Below, piece by piece: positions 33,811-42,547 of a stretch of DNA of 64,000 nucleotides. Source of the DNA: Chitinophaga cymbidii (lineage in GTDB: Bacteria > Bacteroidota > Bacteroidia > Chitinophagales > Chitinophagaceae); assembly GCF_007992715.1 (NCBI RefSeq), contig NZ_BKAU01000005.1:310001-374000 (forward strand). Direction: 5' to 3'. The position numbers were made by a program, and so were the translations under genes. Under the pieces are notes generated by a model. The model made no database searches and was not told the DNA's origin. It worked only from the letters and a program-made list of their open reading frames with translations. The stretch's first letter is position 1. Every line of letters starts with the position of its first letter.

Positions 33811-34120
33811 TTAACTGGGTAAAACAGATCCTTGAACGAGTAGTGATATGACCGGGCAGTTGTTTGCGGGCTGAATGGTTCAACAATCCATGTTCTCCAT
33901 ATTTCTTGCTGAATTTTTGCACGCCCGTGTAAAGTCCGACGCCGGCAGGGATGATGATACCTGCGCAGAAGTAGATCCCTATTCCAATCACGTAGAGGAT
34001 GGCAAAGAGAAGGAGCAAGATTACCATACCGACAGCGAGGTAGATGATGTATTGCGCCTTGATGCCTTTTATTTCTATGCTACGGTTAATCCCCTTGTTA
34101 ACCTGATAGACGGTAGCCAT
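33752..34120 (-). CDS. traF: Conjugative transposon protein TraF
   Basis: 122 aa from the ATG at 34120. Begins MATVYQVNKGINRSIEIKGIKAQYI, a hallmark of TraF/DUF4133, followed by two spans (IYLAVGMVILLLLFAILYVI and GIGIYFCAGIIIPAGVGLY). VirB3-like role in the inner membrane. The C-terminal tail overlaps the traG start, which gives translational coupling. Length is slightly over the usual 100 residues. Confidence 0.9.
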   Translation of the reverse strand: MATVYQVNKGINRSIEIKGIKAQYIIYLAVGMVILLLLFAILYVIGIGIYFCAGIIIPAGVGLYTGVQKFSKKYGEHGLLNHSARKQLPGHITTRSRICFTQLSEEKHEEERKKTGRSASHL

Positions 34121-34124
34121 TGCA

Positions 34125-34466
34125 TTAACTGATACCAAAGAATGAACGCAACGCAGTCGCTACAATCACGAGGAATATACAGGCTCCAAACCAGCTGGCG
34201 GCAGATTTGGCTGTGTCCTGGTCGCCTGAGCTCCACTTGTTATACACTTTAATGGCGCCAATCAAACCTACCACAGCTCCGATGATGTATAATAATGTAA
34301 CACCTGCTTCGAAATAGTCATTCATCAACTCGGTAGCCTTTTCTATACCGGCTACCCCATCCTGCGCCCGGGCTATGGCGGTAGGCAATACTCCAGCCAT
34401 CAGAAGCAGACAATATTTTCCTATTAAGCCAGTGGCTCCACACATTTTCTTTCTGCACATATTCAA
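34125..34466 (-). CDS. traE: Conjugative transposon protein TraE
   Basis: 113 aa, start at 34466 or at an inner ATG. Signal-like segment (YCLLLMAGVLPTAIARAQ), then GVAGIEKATELMNDYFEAGVTLLYIIGAVVGLIGAIKVYNKW and FLVIVATALRSFFG, the DUF4134 pattern. VirB2-like pilin subunit. First gene of the main tra operon, directly before traF (4 bp gap). Confidence 0.9.
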   Translation of the reverse strand: MNMCRKKMCGATGLIGKYCLLLMAGVLPTAIARAQDGVAGIEKATELMNDYFEAGVTLLYIIGAVVGLIGAIKVYNKWSSGDQDTAKSAASWFGACIFLVIVATALRSFFGIS

Positions 34467-34494
34467 CCACGTTTAACTTTGAAAAAGTAAAGGC

Positions 34495-34550
34495 ATAAAA
34501 AAGCCCGCCTGCATTCTTTCAGCACTGTTCACTTGCTCGCAGACGGGCTA
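34495..34550 (-). terminator. Terminator between the 34581-35099 gene and traE
   Basis: AGCCCGCCTGC (34502-34512) pairs with GCAGACGGGCT (34539-34549) with one mismatch; on the minus strand the stem is followed by TTTTTT. It would stop or attenuate read-through from the gene upstream into traE, so traE may have its own promoter or be reached by read-through. Confidence 0.65.
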
Positions 34551-34580
34551 CGTCACCAACAATCCAACCCTACCAACGTT

Positions 34581-35099
34581 TTAATCCCAGAGGGATGCTA
34601 ATTCACTTTTCGTAAACGCTATCCCGCAATCTCTTTCTACTGACAGGGCGATATATGTATTGATGGAATCGTAATACTCAGTTTCCTGCAGGAACTTATA
34701 GGGAGCTACGATAGACCTGATCTTGGAATTGACCTCTTCGGGGTTGGGAGGAGCAGAAGCAATATGATTAATGGTATCCTGTATTTTGTCTACTACTTTT
34801 TCTGCTTCTTTTAATAGGGCCTGGTCGGCATCGTCCAGCATTTCAAAACCTGCTTCATCTATGGTGTCCGGCTCATGTTCCAAATCCGTTTCCACTGCCG
34901 GTGGAAGCACCATGCCGGCTAAAGTGTTTCGTATAAGGGGCTGGCGCGGTAGAATATCATCACTGACATAAGGGTCTTCGGGAACATGGGCTTTTGAGAA
35001 TTTTAACACCCCGGCGCGGTGCAGCCACCAATAATATAATCCCAATACTCCCACAACGACGGCAACCGCTATTTCATACATACTAACCTGAATGGGCAT
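34581..35099 (-). CDS. Conjugation-region protein with one membrane span
   Basis: 172 aa. Span near residues 8-24 (IAVAVVVGVLGLYYWWL), then an acidic soluble region and C-terminal YINTYIALSVERDCGIAFTK-like part. Commonly found upstream of traE in these elements but uncharacterised. Its promoter carries the 62-bp conserved block at 35144-35205. Followed by a terminator. Confidence 0.6.
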   Translation of the reverse strand: MPIQVSMYEIAVAVVVGVLGLYYWWLHRAGVLKFSKAHVPEDPYVSDDILPRQPLIRNTLAGMVLPPAVETDLEHEPDTIDEAGFEMLDDADQALLKEAEKVVDKIQDTINHIASAPPNPEEVNSKIRSIVAPYKFLQETEYYDSINTYIALSVERDCGIAFTKSELASLWD

Positions 35100-35143
35100 A
35101 TACTTTTGTTTTGTGTGAAGAATTCAGTTGATTGCTGACTTGA

Positions 35144-35205
35144 CACAAAGATGATGTTGCAGAGAAGCGATTTTTCAGAGTAGAGGGAGAGGCTCGAAGA
35201 AATAA
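35144..35205 (-). promoter_or_regulatory. Conserved promoter/operator block, copy B
   Basis: Minus-strand sequence starting TTATTTCTTCGAGCCTC, with CTCTGA and TCGCTTC further on, and ending CATCTTTG, a TAnnTTTG-like core used in Bacteroidota. It aligns without gaps over 62 bp with 42234-42295 (about 42 identical bases by hand). It lies 45 bp before the start of the 34581-35099 gene. Confidence 0.55.
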
Positions 35206-35211
35206 AACAAG

Positions 35212-35235
35212 AAAGCCCGGCTGGACCGGGCTTTT
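35212..35235 (-). terminator. Perfect hairpin terminator after rteC
   Basis: AAAGCCCGG (35212-35220) with CCGGGCTTT (35226-35234), loop CTGGA; T-tract on the minus strand is short. Ends the rteC transcript, 20 bp after its stop. Confidence 0.7.
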
Positions 35236-35253
35236 AGTTCTGGATGATGGTAG

Positions 35254-36414
35254 TTATTTTCGGGGATGATAGTTTTCTATCATCCTGTCTTTTTGTTCTT
35301 TAAGTTTCATCGCCAGTTTTTGAAGGTAACTGGATTCATCCTTTTTCCGGGATAGTATTTCCTGGAAGGTCCTGGAAGGATTATCCAGCCGGATGGAAAA
35401 AAATGTTTCGAAGCAGGTGTATATCTCCTGCAGGGTTTCGTCCAGCGCACCGATCTCTTTGCAGGCTCTTGCAAATTCGATCAGGCCAACCTTGGGGCCT
35501 TTCCACTTTAATGTTTTGAGCGGTTGAGAAGGAGGCTCGTTAACCGGCTGCTCTTTCAGGAACGCTATTTCATCATCGATGTATTGTAACATGAAATGCT
35601 GTGCTGATGGTAATTCGGGATCGTACTTGAGGTGCTCGTCGTGTGTCTGTAGCTGTTTGATATGTTTTTTTATGTATGCTAAACGGGCCAGTTTGTCAGG
35701 AAGTGTTTCCAGGGAGTTTATTTCATTTTCTACGTGCATTATCATATAATTCATAAACTCTTTGCTGTTGCAGTTCATGTTGCCTAACACTTTCCTCATT
35801 TCGCAATTGTAATCTGTGTTTGTGCCCGTAGGGATACGTAGTAATTCAGTGGTTAGTGACCGGATATATTCCCAGTCTTTATAGCTGACATTTGACTTGT
35901 CCATGAATTGCTTTAACGGGACAAGCGTTACACTGAGCAGTTGAGCGGATGCAGGTGTGAATAACTGTTGCTGTAGCAGGGCAATAGAAGCCGAAAGCTC
36001 GTTCTTTGCTTTGGTAAGTTCTGGTGCCGGCATTTTCATTTCCTTGAGGATGCATGGGTGATAGTATTGCTGGATATGTGAAAGAATGGATTCAAGAATA
36101 TAAACGGAACGCTCATAGAATTTTACGGCATGAGATGTATTGGGAAGCTCTGCTTCGGTGGTAGCCAGCAGTATGGTAAGTTCATTTAGTAAATGGGAGA
36201 TTGAATAGAACTGTGTTTGGAGGTAGAGCTGCACCTGTTCGGGGTTCTCATAATGCAGCATATCCTGCTGGATCTCTTCGAGCAGGTATTCCTTTGATAT
36301 TTCAAGATACCCTAGCCATTTATTGATTTCATCAAGCGAGCTTTGAAGGAGCAGTGGCGTATTCTGTATCTTTTCATGGATGAACTTTGGTAAAGCCTTG
36401 ATCAGTTGGTGCAT
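35254..36414 (-). CDS. rteC: RteC-domain regulator
   Basis: 386 aa. The C-terminal 80 residues (KWKGPKVGLIEFARACKEIG, then ALDETLQEIYTCFETFFSI and RTFQEILSRKKDESSYLQKLA) match RteC, the regulator of tetracycline-induced excision genes in CTnDOT-type elements. The N-terminal 280 residues are helical and less conserved. It probably controls excision or transfer genes, but the excision genes are not in the window. Its gene lies between two terminators, so it is monocistronic. Confidence 0.8.
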   Translation of the reverse strand: MHQLIKALPKFIHEKIQNTPLLLQSSLDEINKWLGYLEISKEYLLEEIQQDMLHYENPEQVQLYLQTQFYSISHLLNELTILLATTEAELPNTSHAVKFYERSVYILESILSHIQQYYHPCILKEMKMPAPELTKAKNELSASIALLQQQLFTPASAQLLSVTLVPLKQFMDKSNVSYKDWEYIRSLTTELLRIPTGTNTDYNCEMRKVLGNMNCNSKEFMNYMIMHVENEINSLETLPDKLARLAYIKKHIKQLQTHDEHLKYDPELPSAQHFMLQYIDDEIAFLKEQPVNEPPSQPLKTLKWKGPKVGLIEFARACKEIGALDETLQEIYTCFETFFSIRLDNPSRTFQEILSRKKDESSYLQKLAMKLKEQKDRMIENYHPRK

Positions 36415-36720
36415 AGTCTTCCCCTTTATTATTTAACAATATGTCATATTGTTGGGGGAAGGGGGAATTGAAAGAACGGGTTAATCCGCAGCGGGTTTCC
36501 AATCCTTACTTGCAAAAGTAGTGATAAATTTGCCACGTTAAATTGATCCGGTTCAATATTTTGTTGGATCAAACGGCTGAAGTTTCTTCCTGAATGCTGA
36601 GATAACTGGTTATTGGCAGTATAAGTATTATATTTTTATTTTATCTCAAATTGGTTACACTGAACCATAAAAACAGGCAGCCTGTAAAGACTGCCTGTTT
36701 GAAGCTTTGCTGGTTTTGGA
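36415..36720. other. rteC upstream region
   Basis: Holds a palindromic operator-like site TTGATCC (36543-36549) / GGATCAA (36566-36572) with 16-bp spacing, a TACTTTTG core (minus strand, near 36510-36520) resembling a Bacteroidota promoter, and a perfect 10-bp terminator hairpin AAACAGGCAG/CTGCCTGTTT at 36671-36700 for the gene upstream. No gene. Confidence 0.5.
36671..36700 (-). terminator. Terminator of the 36721-37533 gene
   Basis: Perfect 10-bp stem (36671-36680 with 36691-36700), loop CCTGTAAAGA; on the minus strand the stem runs into TTTTTATGG. 20 bp after the stop codon. Confidence 0.75.
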
Positions 36721-37533
36721 TCACTTGGCCTTCATTTTTGCTCCTTTGCCCTGCTCTTGTTCCCCGTTTTGTGCCTTTTCCAGCAATTTTTCCGTAAGAG
36801 GAGGTATTTTCTGTTCCATTTCCTCTTTTACCGCAAATTTCCTGTTGTCTACGCCCTGGATCTTTTTTTGATCCAGTTTTATCTTTTGGCCTTCCTTATC
36901 AAACATGAGGATGGTGCCGATATTGGGCTTGGGGATAAGGGAAACGCGTTCCCTCGAGCCATCTGGCCGTTTGATGGATGTTACACCAGGTTCGCCTGCT
37001 TTCATATCACGGATCAGCGATTCTTTGTCCTGTGGGCTCATGTATGTAAGCGGAAGTTTCCCCAGCTCTATTACCAAGTTAAAGTTGGTAGTGTTGTCGT
37101 AGTAGCTGCGCAGTATGCCGTTACCGTTTTCGTCTTTCTTTGACAGATCCACTGTAGACCACCTGCCCACTTTTTCACCATCTTTCATGAATTCGCGATA
37201 AACGAAGCGCTTGTCCGGATAACTATCCATCATGTTGTACATTTCGTCCGCACTGTAGCCTTTCTGGGAAAAAAGGCTGAATGTGTGTGACTGCGGCTGC
37301 TCATTCTCCTTTGTTATCGTGGCTTTGACTGCGTTTAAGTAATACCGGTCTTCCACTTTTTCCAAGTGTAAAGAATATTCCATTTTATCCTTTCCAAAAT
37401 TGCCTACCGCTTCTAGCTTTATCACATCCCCGCCTGCTTTCATTTTAGCAAGCAAAGTATCGTCAAGTGCCTGGGGGAATCCCAGTCTCGGGAGTACCTG
37501 CTCAGTGAGGTACTGATAATTGTCTGCATTCAT
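36721..37533 (-). CDS. Hypothetical ICE protein
   Basis: 270 aa, soluble, Lys/Glu-rich. Begins MNADNYQYLTEQVLPRLGFPQALDDTLLAKM, contains IELGKLPLTYMSPQDKESL and ends with basic KGAKMKAK. Widespread in Bacteroidota conjugative elements next to the coupling protein; relatives carry DUF3945/DUF4099-like parts, but none is sure here. Starts 31 bp after the coupling protein stop. Confidence 0.6.
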   Translation of the reverse strand: MNADNYQYLTEQVLPRLGFPQALDDTLLAKMKAGGDVIKLEAVGNFGKDKMEYSLHLEKVEDRYYLNAVKATITKENEQPQSHTFSLFSQKGYSADEMYNMMDSYPDKRFVYREFMKDGEKVGRWSTVDLSKKDENGNGILRSYYDNTTNFNLVIELGKLPLTYMSPQDKESLIRDMKAGEPGVTSIKRPDGSRERVSLIPKPNIGTILMFDKEGQKIKLDQKKIQGVDNRKFAVKEEMEQKIPPLTEKLLEKAQNGEQEQGKGAKMKAK

Positions 37534-37564
37534 ATTTTATGTTTTACGTTAAAAAATCAATTGG

Positions 37565-39583
37565 TTATATACTTTTACTTTGTGTAGATGTAGCGGGAGG
37601 TTTAGGAGGTTTTTTAATGAGGTGTTTAAAGGCAGGATTGTTCCGGATTTTTTCCATTTCGGTATCAATCAGGTGGCGAACGTCGCGTTTGATCTGGAAG
37701 TAGTTTTCCATGACGGTTTGTTCATCGATGTTCCTGATCACAGGTAGTTGCTGATAGGATTGCTCTTCTTTTTTTATGGCGTCTATATCATTGATGATGC
37801 GACAGTGGAATACCTTGTTTTTGATGGGGTTCTGAGGGGTATCTGCTACGGCGCCTACAAATTCACCGCTGCTTAAATTTGAAATCCTGGAAACAGGAAC
37901 AGCTGCATCCAGATTGGCGGATTTACTGACAGAAGTGTCGCTGGAGCTGATGGAGTGGGATTCTTTCTGCTGGTTGATCTTTCCGATCCGTTCGCTAAGG
38001 GATTTGGCGCTTTCCCCCAACACCTGTCCGGATATAATGTTTCCGCAGATATTGACGATCACTTCCGCGTGTTCTTTTCCGTAATCCCTTACGAGTTGCG
38101 ACATATCCTGCAGCCCGACCAGAACGGCTATTTTATTGGATCTGGCAGTACTGATCAGGTCTACACTGGCAGTCAACGTGGGATATTCATCATAGATAAG
38201 CGCACAGGGATGTTGCCCTTTTTTATTAATCAGCTTGTGCATCCGTTCCACATACAGGCTCAGGACTGCGCCGTAAGTGCTTTGTTTGGCAGGATTATTT
38301 CCGACGCAAACAAGTTTCGGACTTTCTGGATTATTGATATCAAGCGTGAAATCGGAACCACTGAGCACATAATAGAGGGATGGAGAGACCAGGCGTGACA
38401 GTGATATTTTTGCGGAGGCAATTTGTCCTTCCAATTGTTCGGCGGCGCCGCGAACATAAGCGCTGATGAATGGGTTGATCAAAACTTCGATGGTGGGTTC
38501 CAACGTGAGTACCGGGAATAGTTCATCGTACTCCATCATGGAAAGCTCTATGGCATGAGGGAGGGTGCAATATTTGCCATTTTGATATTTTCTAAGGAAC
38601 CAGAAGATGGCGGTTACAAAAAGGATTGGGCTCTCCACGAAGAATTCGCCTGATTGCTTTAACCAGCTACGGTTAAGTGCCAGCATCAGTGTTCTGCTGC
38701 TTTCAGTGGCATCCGTTAAATCCAGCATGGTTTCGGGGTAAAGCACATTGCAGCGATGTGTTCTGCTCAGGTCATCGAAGTTGATGATATAGAATTGTGG
38801 CTTTACCGGGTATAGGTGTGCATGTTTCAGCGCATGGTTATAAAGAATAAGCGTGAGGTCAGGGAACTTGAAATCATACAGGAAAAAACAATAGTGGCGT
38901 TGTACCAGTTGGGTGATATAGTTGCGAACGACCCAGAAGCTCTTACCTGATCCTGGCGTACCAGCCAGAATGCAGCCCCGGAAAATTTGAAGATTGATCC
39001 AGCCTTTGCGTTTCTTGCGCCGGAATACGTATTCAGTCGGGAGGTTTACGGTATCTTCAGTTTGTAAGAGCCGTTCCTCCTGTGGGAAAGATTCATTGAA
39101 GTCGTTGAAGATATCATTGCCCATCCGGTCTTTCAGGAGCCGGCTTACTTTGGTGCCGCCGGTGAGAATGAGCAAATAACCGGTACTGGTAATGATGATG
39201 TATAGGCTTGCAATTTTGGTGGGAGGAGCGCTGATAGAGAGCAGGAAGGTAGATGTGAAGAAAAATACCAGTCCAACGGAGAGGTAGAGCAAAACCGGCT
39301 GCACTGCCAGTTTATCATCTTTCTTCCCGGTAACGCCGATCAAAGAAATGGTGAGCAGCAAAAGGATAACCAGCTTGGGCTTGTAGATGCCGCTTAAGGC
39401 CGGGAATCCATTGGAAAGGTTATATATAATCTTATTGAGGATTGGAACAGATAGCTCCAGCTCTGCTACCGCGGGAAAGCATACACTGTAAAAATGTATG
39501 AGCAGCAGGAGAATACTTCCAAATCTTAGTAAATCCAGAATCTTATATAAAGCCTGGATATTTTCACCAGTTTGCATATGCAC
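37565..39583 (-). CDS. Type IV coupling protein (TraG/VirD4 family)
   Basis: 672 aa. Several N-terminal spans (GSILLLLIHFYSVCFPAV, LVILLLLTISLIGV, LLYLSVGLVFFFTSTFLL, LYIIITSTGYLLILTGG), then Walker A AGTPGSGKSFWVV, an extended AAA+ region with FYIINFDDLSR, and CALIYDEYPTLTA (Walker B) followed by AVLVGLQDMSQLV, as in VirD4/MobC. Takes the relaxase-DNA complex to the transfer channel at the inner membrane. 33 bp downstream of the relaxase stop; all motifs intact. Confidence 0.9.
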   Translation of the reverse strand: MHMQTGENIQALYKILDLLRFGSILLLLIHFYSVCFPAVAELELSVPILNKIIYNLSNGFPALSGIYKPKLVILLLLTISLIGVTGKKDDKLAVQPVLLYLSVGLVFFFTSTFLLSISAPPTKIASLYIIITSTGYLLILTGGTKVSRLLKDRMGNDIFNDFNESFPQEERLLQTEDTVNLPTEYVFRRKKRKGWINLQIFRGCILAGTPGSGKSFWVVRNYITQLVQRHYCFFLYDFKFPDLTLILYNHALKHAHLYPVKPQFYIINFDDLSRTHRCNVLYPETMLDLTDATESSRTLMLALNRSWLKQSGEFFVESPILFVTAIFWFLRKYQNGKYCTLPHAIELSMMEYDELFPVLTLEPTIEVLINPFISAYVRGAAEQLEGQIASAKISLSRLVSPSLYYVLSGSDFTLDINNPESPKLVCVGNNPAKQSTYGAVLSLYVERMHKLINKKGQHPCALIYDEYPTLTASVDLISTARSNKIAVLVGLQDMSQLVRDYGKEHAEVIVNICGNIISGQVLGESAKSLSERIGKINQQKESHSISSSDTSVSKSANLDAAVPVSRISNLSSGEFVGAVADTPQNPIKNKVFHCRIINDIDAIKKEEQSYQQLPVIRNIDEQTVMENYFQIKRDVRHLIDTEMEKIRNNPAFKHLIKKPPKPPATSTQSKSI

Positions 39584-39616
39584 ATCAATCTTTTCACTAC
39601 CGGAGAAATGATCTTA

Positions 39617-40837
39617 TCAATTACCTTTTCGCTTTTTCCTTTTTTTCTTCAAAAATTCAGGTGATATTCCACTTCCTTCATTTTCATTCACCAACAATCC
39701 TTTTAATAATTTCAATGTTAATTGCGATAAATCTACCTGTGGTTCGCTGTAGGGTTGATTTTGCTGTTTATTTTCTGTCTTGCTTTTTTGCCTGTCTTGA
39801 ATAAGTTTACTTCCTAAAAGTTCGATGGGGATTTTTATATCCTGGTAGCTTAATACGGTTTTACTGAAGTGATCGATAAACCGGATGTCCAGCAACTGAC
39901 CCTGTGTATCTCTTTGTATCTCGCAGCGGACTTTCCGTTTTGCCAGTATTTGTTTAAACCGGGTTTCTGTAAAACGCAGTGGCTTTTCCAGCAGGCTCTT
40001 TACGATGCCCGCGGTATGTGTGGCATACAGGTGTTTTCGCTGGAGCTCTCTTTTAAATTTCCTTTGGAGGAATTTCAAAGTAGGTTGACCATAAATGGAA
40101 CTGGCTTTTACAGGAGTTCCAATTTTATTGCCATGCCAAACCCGTGAATAAACTAATCCTCCATTCTCCCGCATCCGGCTGCCGGGAATGCCCGGGTCAG
40201 CAACGATGTTGTAATCCTTCAAAATGGCGTTTAACTCATCGAGGGAAGTAAAATGGTACAGTGATGTTACTTCCATTACGATGTTGGATATTACCAGTTT
40301 GCTTTTTTGATGATCCAGTTCATCATCGAGCGAAGCTGGATACAATGGCAGGGTGACCTCTCTTTTCATCGACTCTGCCGGTATCAGGTCATATTCCCGT
40401 TCAATGTCCTTTCTTGCCGGTTCGGACTTTAGTTTCCCGATGTTGTGAATATCGATAGGCCGGCCATTTGGCCGGATGATCGAGGTAAGAATGTGAATAT
40501 GCGGGTGCGCCGTATCATCATGCCGGTATACTAGGAATGGCTGGTTACCGAACCCGATCCGGTTCATGTAGTCAACCGCGATGGCCTGCAACTTTTGATC
40601 ATCCAGTTTGTCGTAGGGTGAAAAGTTCAGCGACAAGTGAAGCGTATTGGTGGTAACCGTTTGGCTCCTGTTATTGAGCCGCTGGAACCTGTTCAGCTTT
40701 TCGGTAAACCCAAGAGAAGGCAGTTCACAGCCAAATCGTGAGGCCAGTAACAATTCTGCCTCCCCCCGGGAAATCTTTCGTTCATTGTAGCTGAGCGCAC
40801 CGCGCACCGATTTTCCTGTTTTTATCCGGACAACCAC
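39617..40837 (-). CDS. mobB: Relaxase/mobilisation nuclease (MobB-type)
   Basis: 406 aa. N-terminal ISRGEAELLLASRFG and the metal-site motif HDDTAHPHIHILTSI (H-x-H) near residues 105-118, then RPIDIHNIGKLKS. This nicks the transferred strand at oriT and stays bound to it. N-terminal tyrosine is likely among the early residues (ALSYNERKI). 16-bp overlap with the mobA-like gene. C-terminal part is basic (KKKRKKRKGN). Confidence 0.9.
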   Translation of the reverse strand: MVVRIKTGKSVRGALSYNERKISRGEAELLLASRFGCELPSLGFTEKLNRFQRLNNRSQTVTTNTLHLSLNFSPYDKLDDQKLQAIAVDYMNRIGFGNQPFLVYRHDDTAHPHIHILTSIIRPNGRPIDIHNIGKLKSEPARKDIEREYDLIPAESMKREVTLPLYPASLDDELDHQKSKLVISNIVMEVTSLYHFTSLDELNAILKDYNIVADPGIPGSRMRENGGLVYSRVWHGNKIGTPVKASSIYGQPTLKFLQRKFKRELQRKHLYATHTAGIVKSLLEKPLRFTETRFKQILAKRKVRCEIQRDTQGQLLDIRFIDHFSKTVLSYQDIKIPIELLGSKLIQDRQKSKTENKQQNQPYSEPQVDLSQLTLKLLKGLLVNENEGSGISPEFLKKKRKKRKGN

Positions 40838-41232
40838 TTCTTACACAGGCTTGAGATCAATTCCAGTAAACGGTCAATTTTCGTTTCTACTTGTTGGTAT
40901 TTTTCAAATCCGATCTTCGCATAAAACCGTTTTTTATCTTCTTCCGGGTAGGTATTGAAGTGCCGGGTAATCTGGTTAAAATTGACGCCGATGGCATTTA
41001 ATTCGCTGCGAAGAGTAATAAGTTCTTCCAGCAGCAGGTCTGTAGATTCATCGTGTGTATAAACCTTTACCTGGTTATTATGGATGATATCACGAACGAT
41101 GCTGCTGATCGTTTGATCCTTAGTTCTTTTGGCTATGCTACTTAGTTCCTGGTACTTATCGTCCCTGATACGGGTCATAACCGGGTGTGTTAATCCCTCA
41201 GTGCCTTTTGTAGATCCTTTTCGCATAAGCAT
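40822..41232 (-). CDS. mobA: Relaxosome accessory protein (MobA/MobC-like)
   Basis: 136 aa. A basic N terminus, then THPVMTRIRDDKYQELSSIAKRTKDQTISSIVRDIIH with a ribbon-helix-helix pattern, and the C-terminal SELNAIGVNFNQITRHFN that marks the MobC-like family. Binds near oriT and helps the relaxase. Its start codon lies at the edge of the oriT-like palindromes, consistent with autoregulation. Confidence 0.85.
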   Translation of the reverse strand: MLMRKGSTKGTEGLTHPVMTRIRDDKYQELSSIAKRTKDQTISSIVRDIIHNNQVKVYTHDESTDLLLEELITLRSELNAIGVNFNQITRHFNTYPEEDKKRFYAKIGFEKYQQVETKIDRLLELISSLCKKWLSG

Positions 41233-41374
41233 GTAAAATGATGCACGTAAATAATGCCGCCGGCTGCCCTGTTTAGGGCGTGTTGATTACAACACTACAT
41301 CTTGCTGCGCGCGCACAAGGCGCGCTCAGCCCCCTGTTCCGGGGAACGGAGTTGTCGTATAGCAGGATGAACGT
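41233..41374. other. Candidate oriT
   Basis: A 142-bp gene-free strip just upstream of mobA. Palindromes: GCCCTGTTTAGGGC (41266-41279), TGTTGATTACAACA (41281-41294), a GCGCGC/GCGCGC pair (41306-41325) and GTTCCGGGGAAC (41336-41347). Position beside the relaxosome gene is classic. The nick site cannot be read. Confidence 0.45.
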
Positions 41375-41608
41375 TTACGGGATTTGACCCTGGCTTACGG
41401 AAGGAAGCGCACGGCCTTCCTGGTAGTTTCCTCCGAAGACCGACAGGCTACGGATGCAGTCAGAATAGATAGTGAGTACCTTTTCATCCCGCAAGCTGTC
41501 AAATTCATTCTTCAGGCGTTCTTTTTCGTCATTTATTAATTTCCTGCTGGCGCCAGTTATATCATCATGTACCGCCCAGCAATCAGCGTATTTTCGGATA
41601 TAATACAT
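41375..41608 (-). CDS. Small hypothetical protein, paralogue 2
   Basis: 77 aa. MYYIRKYADCWAVHD then LINDEKERLKNEFDSL. Aligns with 41619-41864: M-Y-Y-I-x-K-x-x-D-x-W, a later x-R-x-L and x-E-x-x-x-L-K. No known function. Ends at the oriT strip. 10 bp from its paralogue. Confidence 0.55.
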   Translation of the reverse strand: MYYIRKYADCWAVHDDITGASRKLINDEKERLKNEFDSLRDEKVLTIYSDCIRSLSVFGGNYQEGRALPSVSQGQIP

Positions 41609-41618
41609 AAGCGAAAAT

Positions 41619-41864
41619 TTACATTCCAGTAGATGTAGTGTTTATTTTCTTTACCGCTGGGTTCGGGTCGATGGAAGGTAGTTGTAGCAATTTGTTGGGA
41701 TTAATGGTGCTGATCTGTAAAGCAGTCAGAATTTTGTTATCCTTTAGCAGCTGAGGAAAAAGTTTTTTCAGGCTGTTCACCTCATCTGCATCAAGCGACC
41801 GGCTTAATTGCCTGGAGGCGTCATATAATGACCAGGTGTCGGAGAATTTGCAGATATAATACAT
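41619..41864 (-). CDS. Small hypothetical protein, paralogue 1
   Basis: 81 aa. MYYICKFSDTWSLYD, then SLDADEVNSLKKLFPQL. Shares the pattern of 41375-41608, indicating a tandem duplication. Soluble with short helical body. Often such pairs precede mob genes; no function can be stated. Confidence 0.55.
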   Translation of the reverse strand: MYYICKFSDTWSLYDASRQLSRSLDADEVNSLKKLFPQLLKDNKILTALQISTINPNKLLQLPSIDPNPAVKKINTTSTGM

Positions 41865-41915
41865 AGTGATTATTGTTTACTGATTGGCTTGCCGGAAAAT
41901 GCCTGCGGGAATTAT

Positions 41916-42221
41916 CTATTTAGCGTTGAATCTACAGGGCTCATGTTTAAGAAGGCTTTTGATCCAGCTTTGGGCGAATTGCTTCCAATTCTGCAAGTGT
42001 TCCCCTTTTTTATTTTTCCATTCTTTAAACTCATGAAACAGGAAAAAACATTCTGCCTCGTTCGCGGGCAATCCCCGTTGGTCGAAGTATGCTCTTACTT
42101 CCTCCACAGGTGGCGGAAAGAACATAGAATATTGGGAGGATGTTTGCATTGGTTTACATTTTTTACGTCCGTTAATATTTAGCAGTCGGTTTAGCAAATG
42201 TGCGTGTTCAGCGATTTTCAA
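41916..42221 (-). CDS. Hypothetical protein (Trp-rich plasmid-type)
   Basis: 101 aa, start at 42221 or at an internal ATG (42149). The core FPPPVEEVRAYFDQRGLPANEAECFFLFHEFKEWKNKKGEHLQNWKQFAQSWI is a pattern common to replication or accessory proteins of plasmids and phages where Trp and aromatic residues keep a helical bundle. Preceded by copy A of the conserved 62-bp block. Probably the first gene of the mob operon. Confidence 0.5.
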   Translation of the reverse strand: MKIAEHAHLLNRLLNINGRKKCKPMQTSSQYSMFFPPPVEEVRAYFDQRGLPANEAECFFLFHEFKEWKNKKGEHLQNWKQFAQSWIKSLLKHEPCRFNAK

Positions 42222-42233
42222 TAATGTTTCTTT

Positions 42234-42295
42234 GGCAAATATGTGGATGGTAGGAAGCGAAAAATCAGAGTGTAGACCGAGGCTCGGAGAAATAA
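42234..42295 (-). promoter_or_regulatory. Conserved promoter/operator block, copy A
   Basis: Minus strand: TTATTTCTCCGAGCCTCG, then CACTCTGA, TCGCTTC and a CATATTTG core, matching 35144-35205 position for position. Directly precedes the 41916-42221 gene (core about 15 bp from its ATG at 42221). Likely a shared transfer-control signal. Confidence 0.55.
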
Positions 42296-42500
42296 TTTGA
42301 AATCTACTGGGGATTATTTTGGGTTATTTTCAATGGAATACCTTAGAACTAGGTTTACTTCCACTTGTATTCAATACTGCTTCCACTGTACATTTTACAG
42401 GATTGATGATTTTTGCGATATAAATCGCAGTAGAACCACCCGTTTCGCTCATTTTCACTGTAAGTGGAATAGCGGCGTAAGGAATTGGGCGAAGGGTAAT

Positions 42501-42547
42501 CCTCCTGGTCTTTCCGTCTGATGATGGAAAGGCCTTGGGGGATTTTT
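42501..42547 (+). terminator. Terminator-like hairpin
   Basis: CTTTCC (42510-42515) with GGAAAG (42526-42531) and flanking CCTGG/CC-GG pairs, followed by TTTTT on the plus strand. No plus-strand gene ends just before it. Confidence 0.35.
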
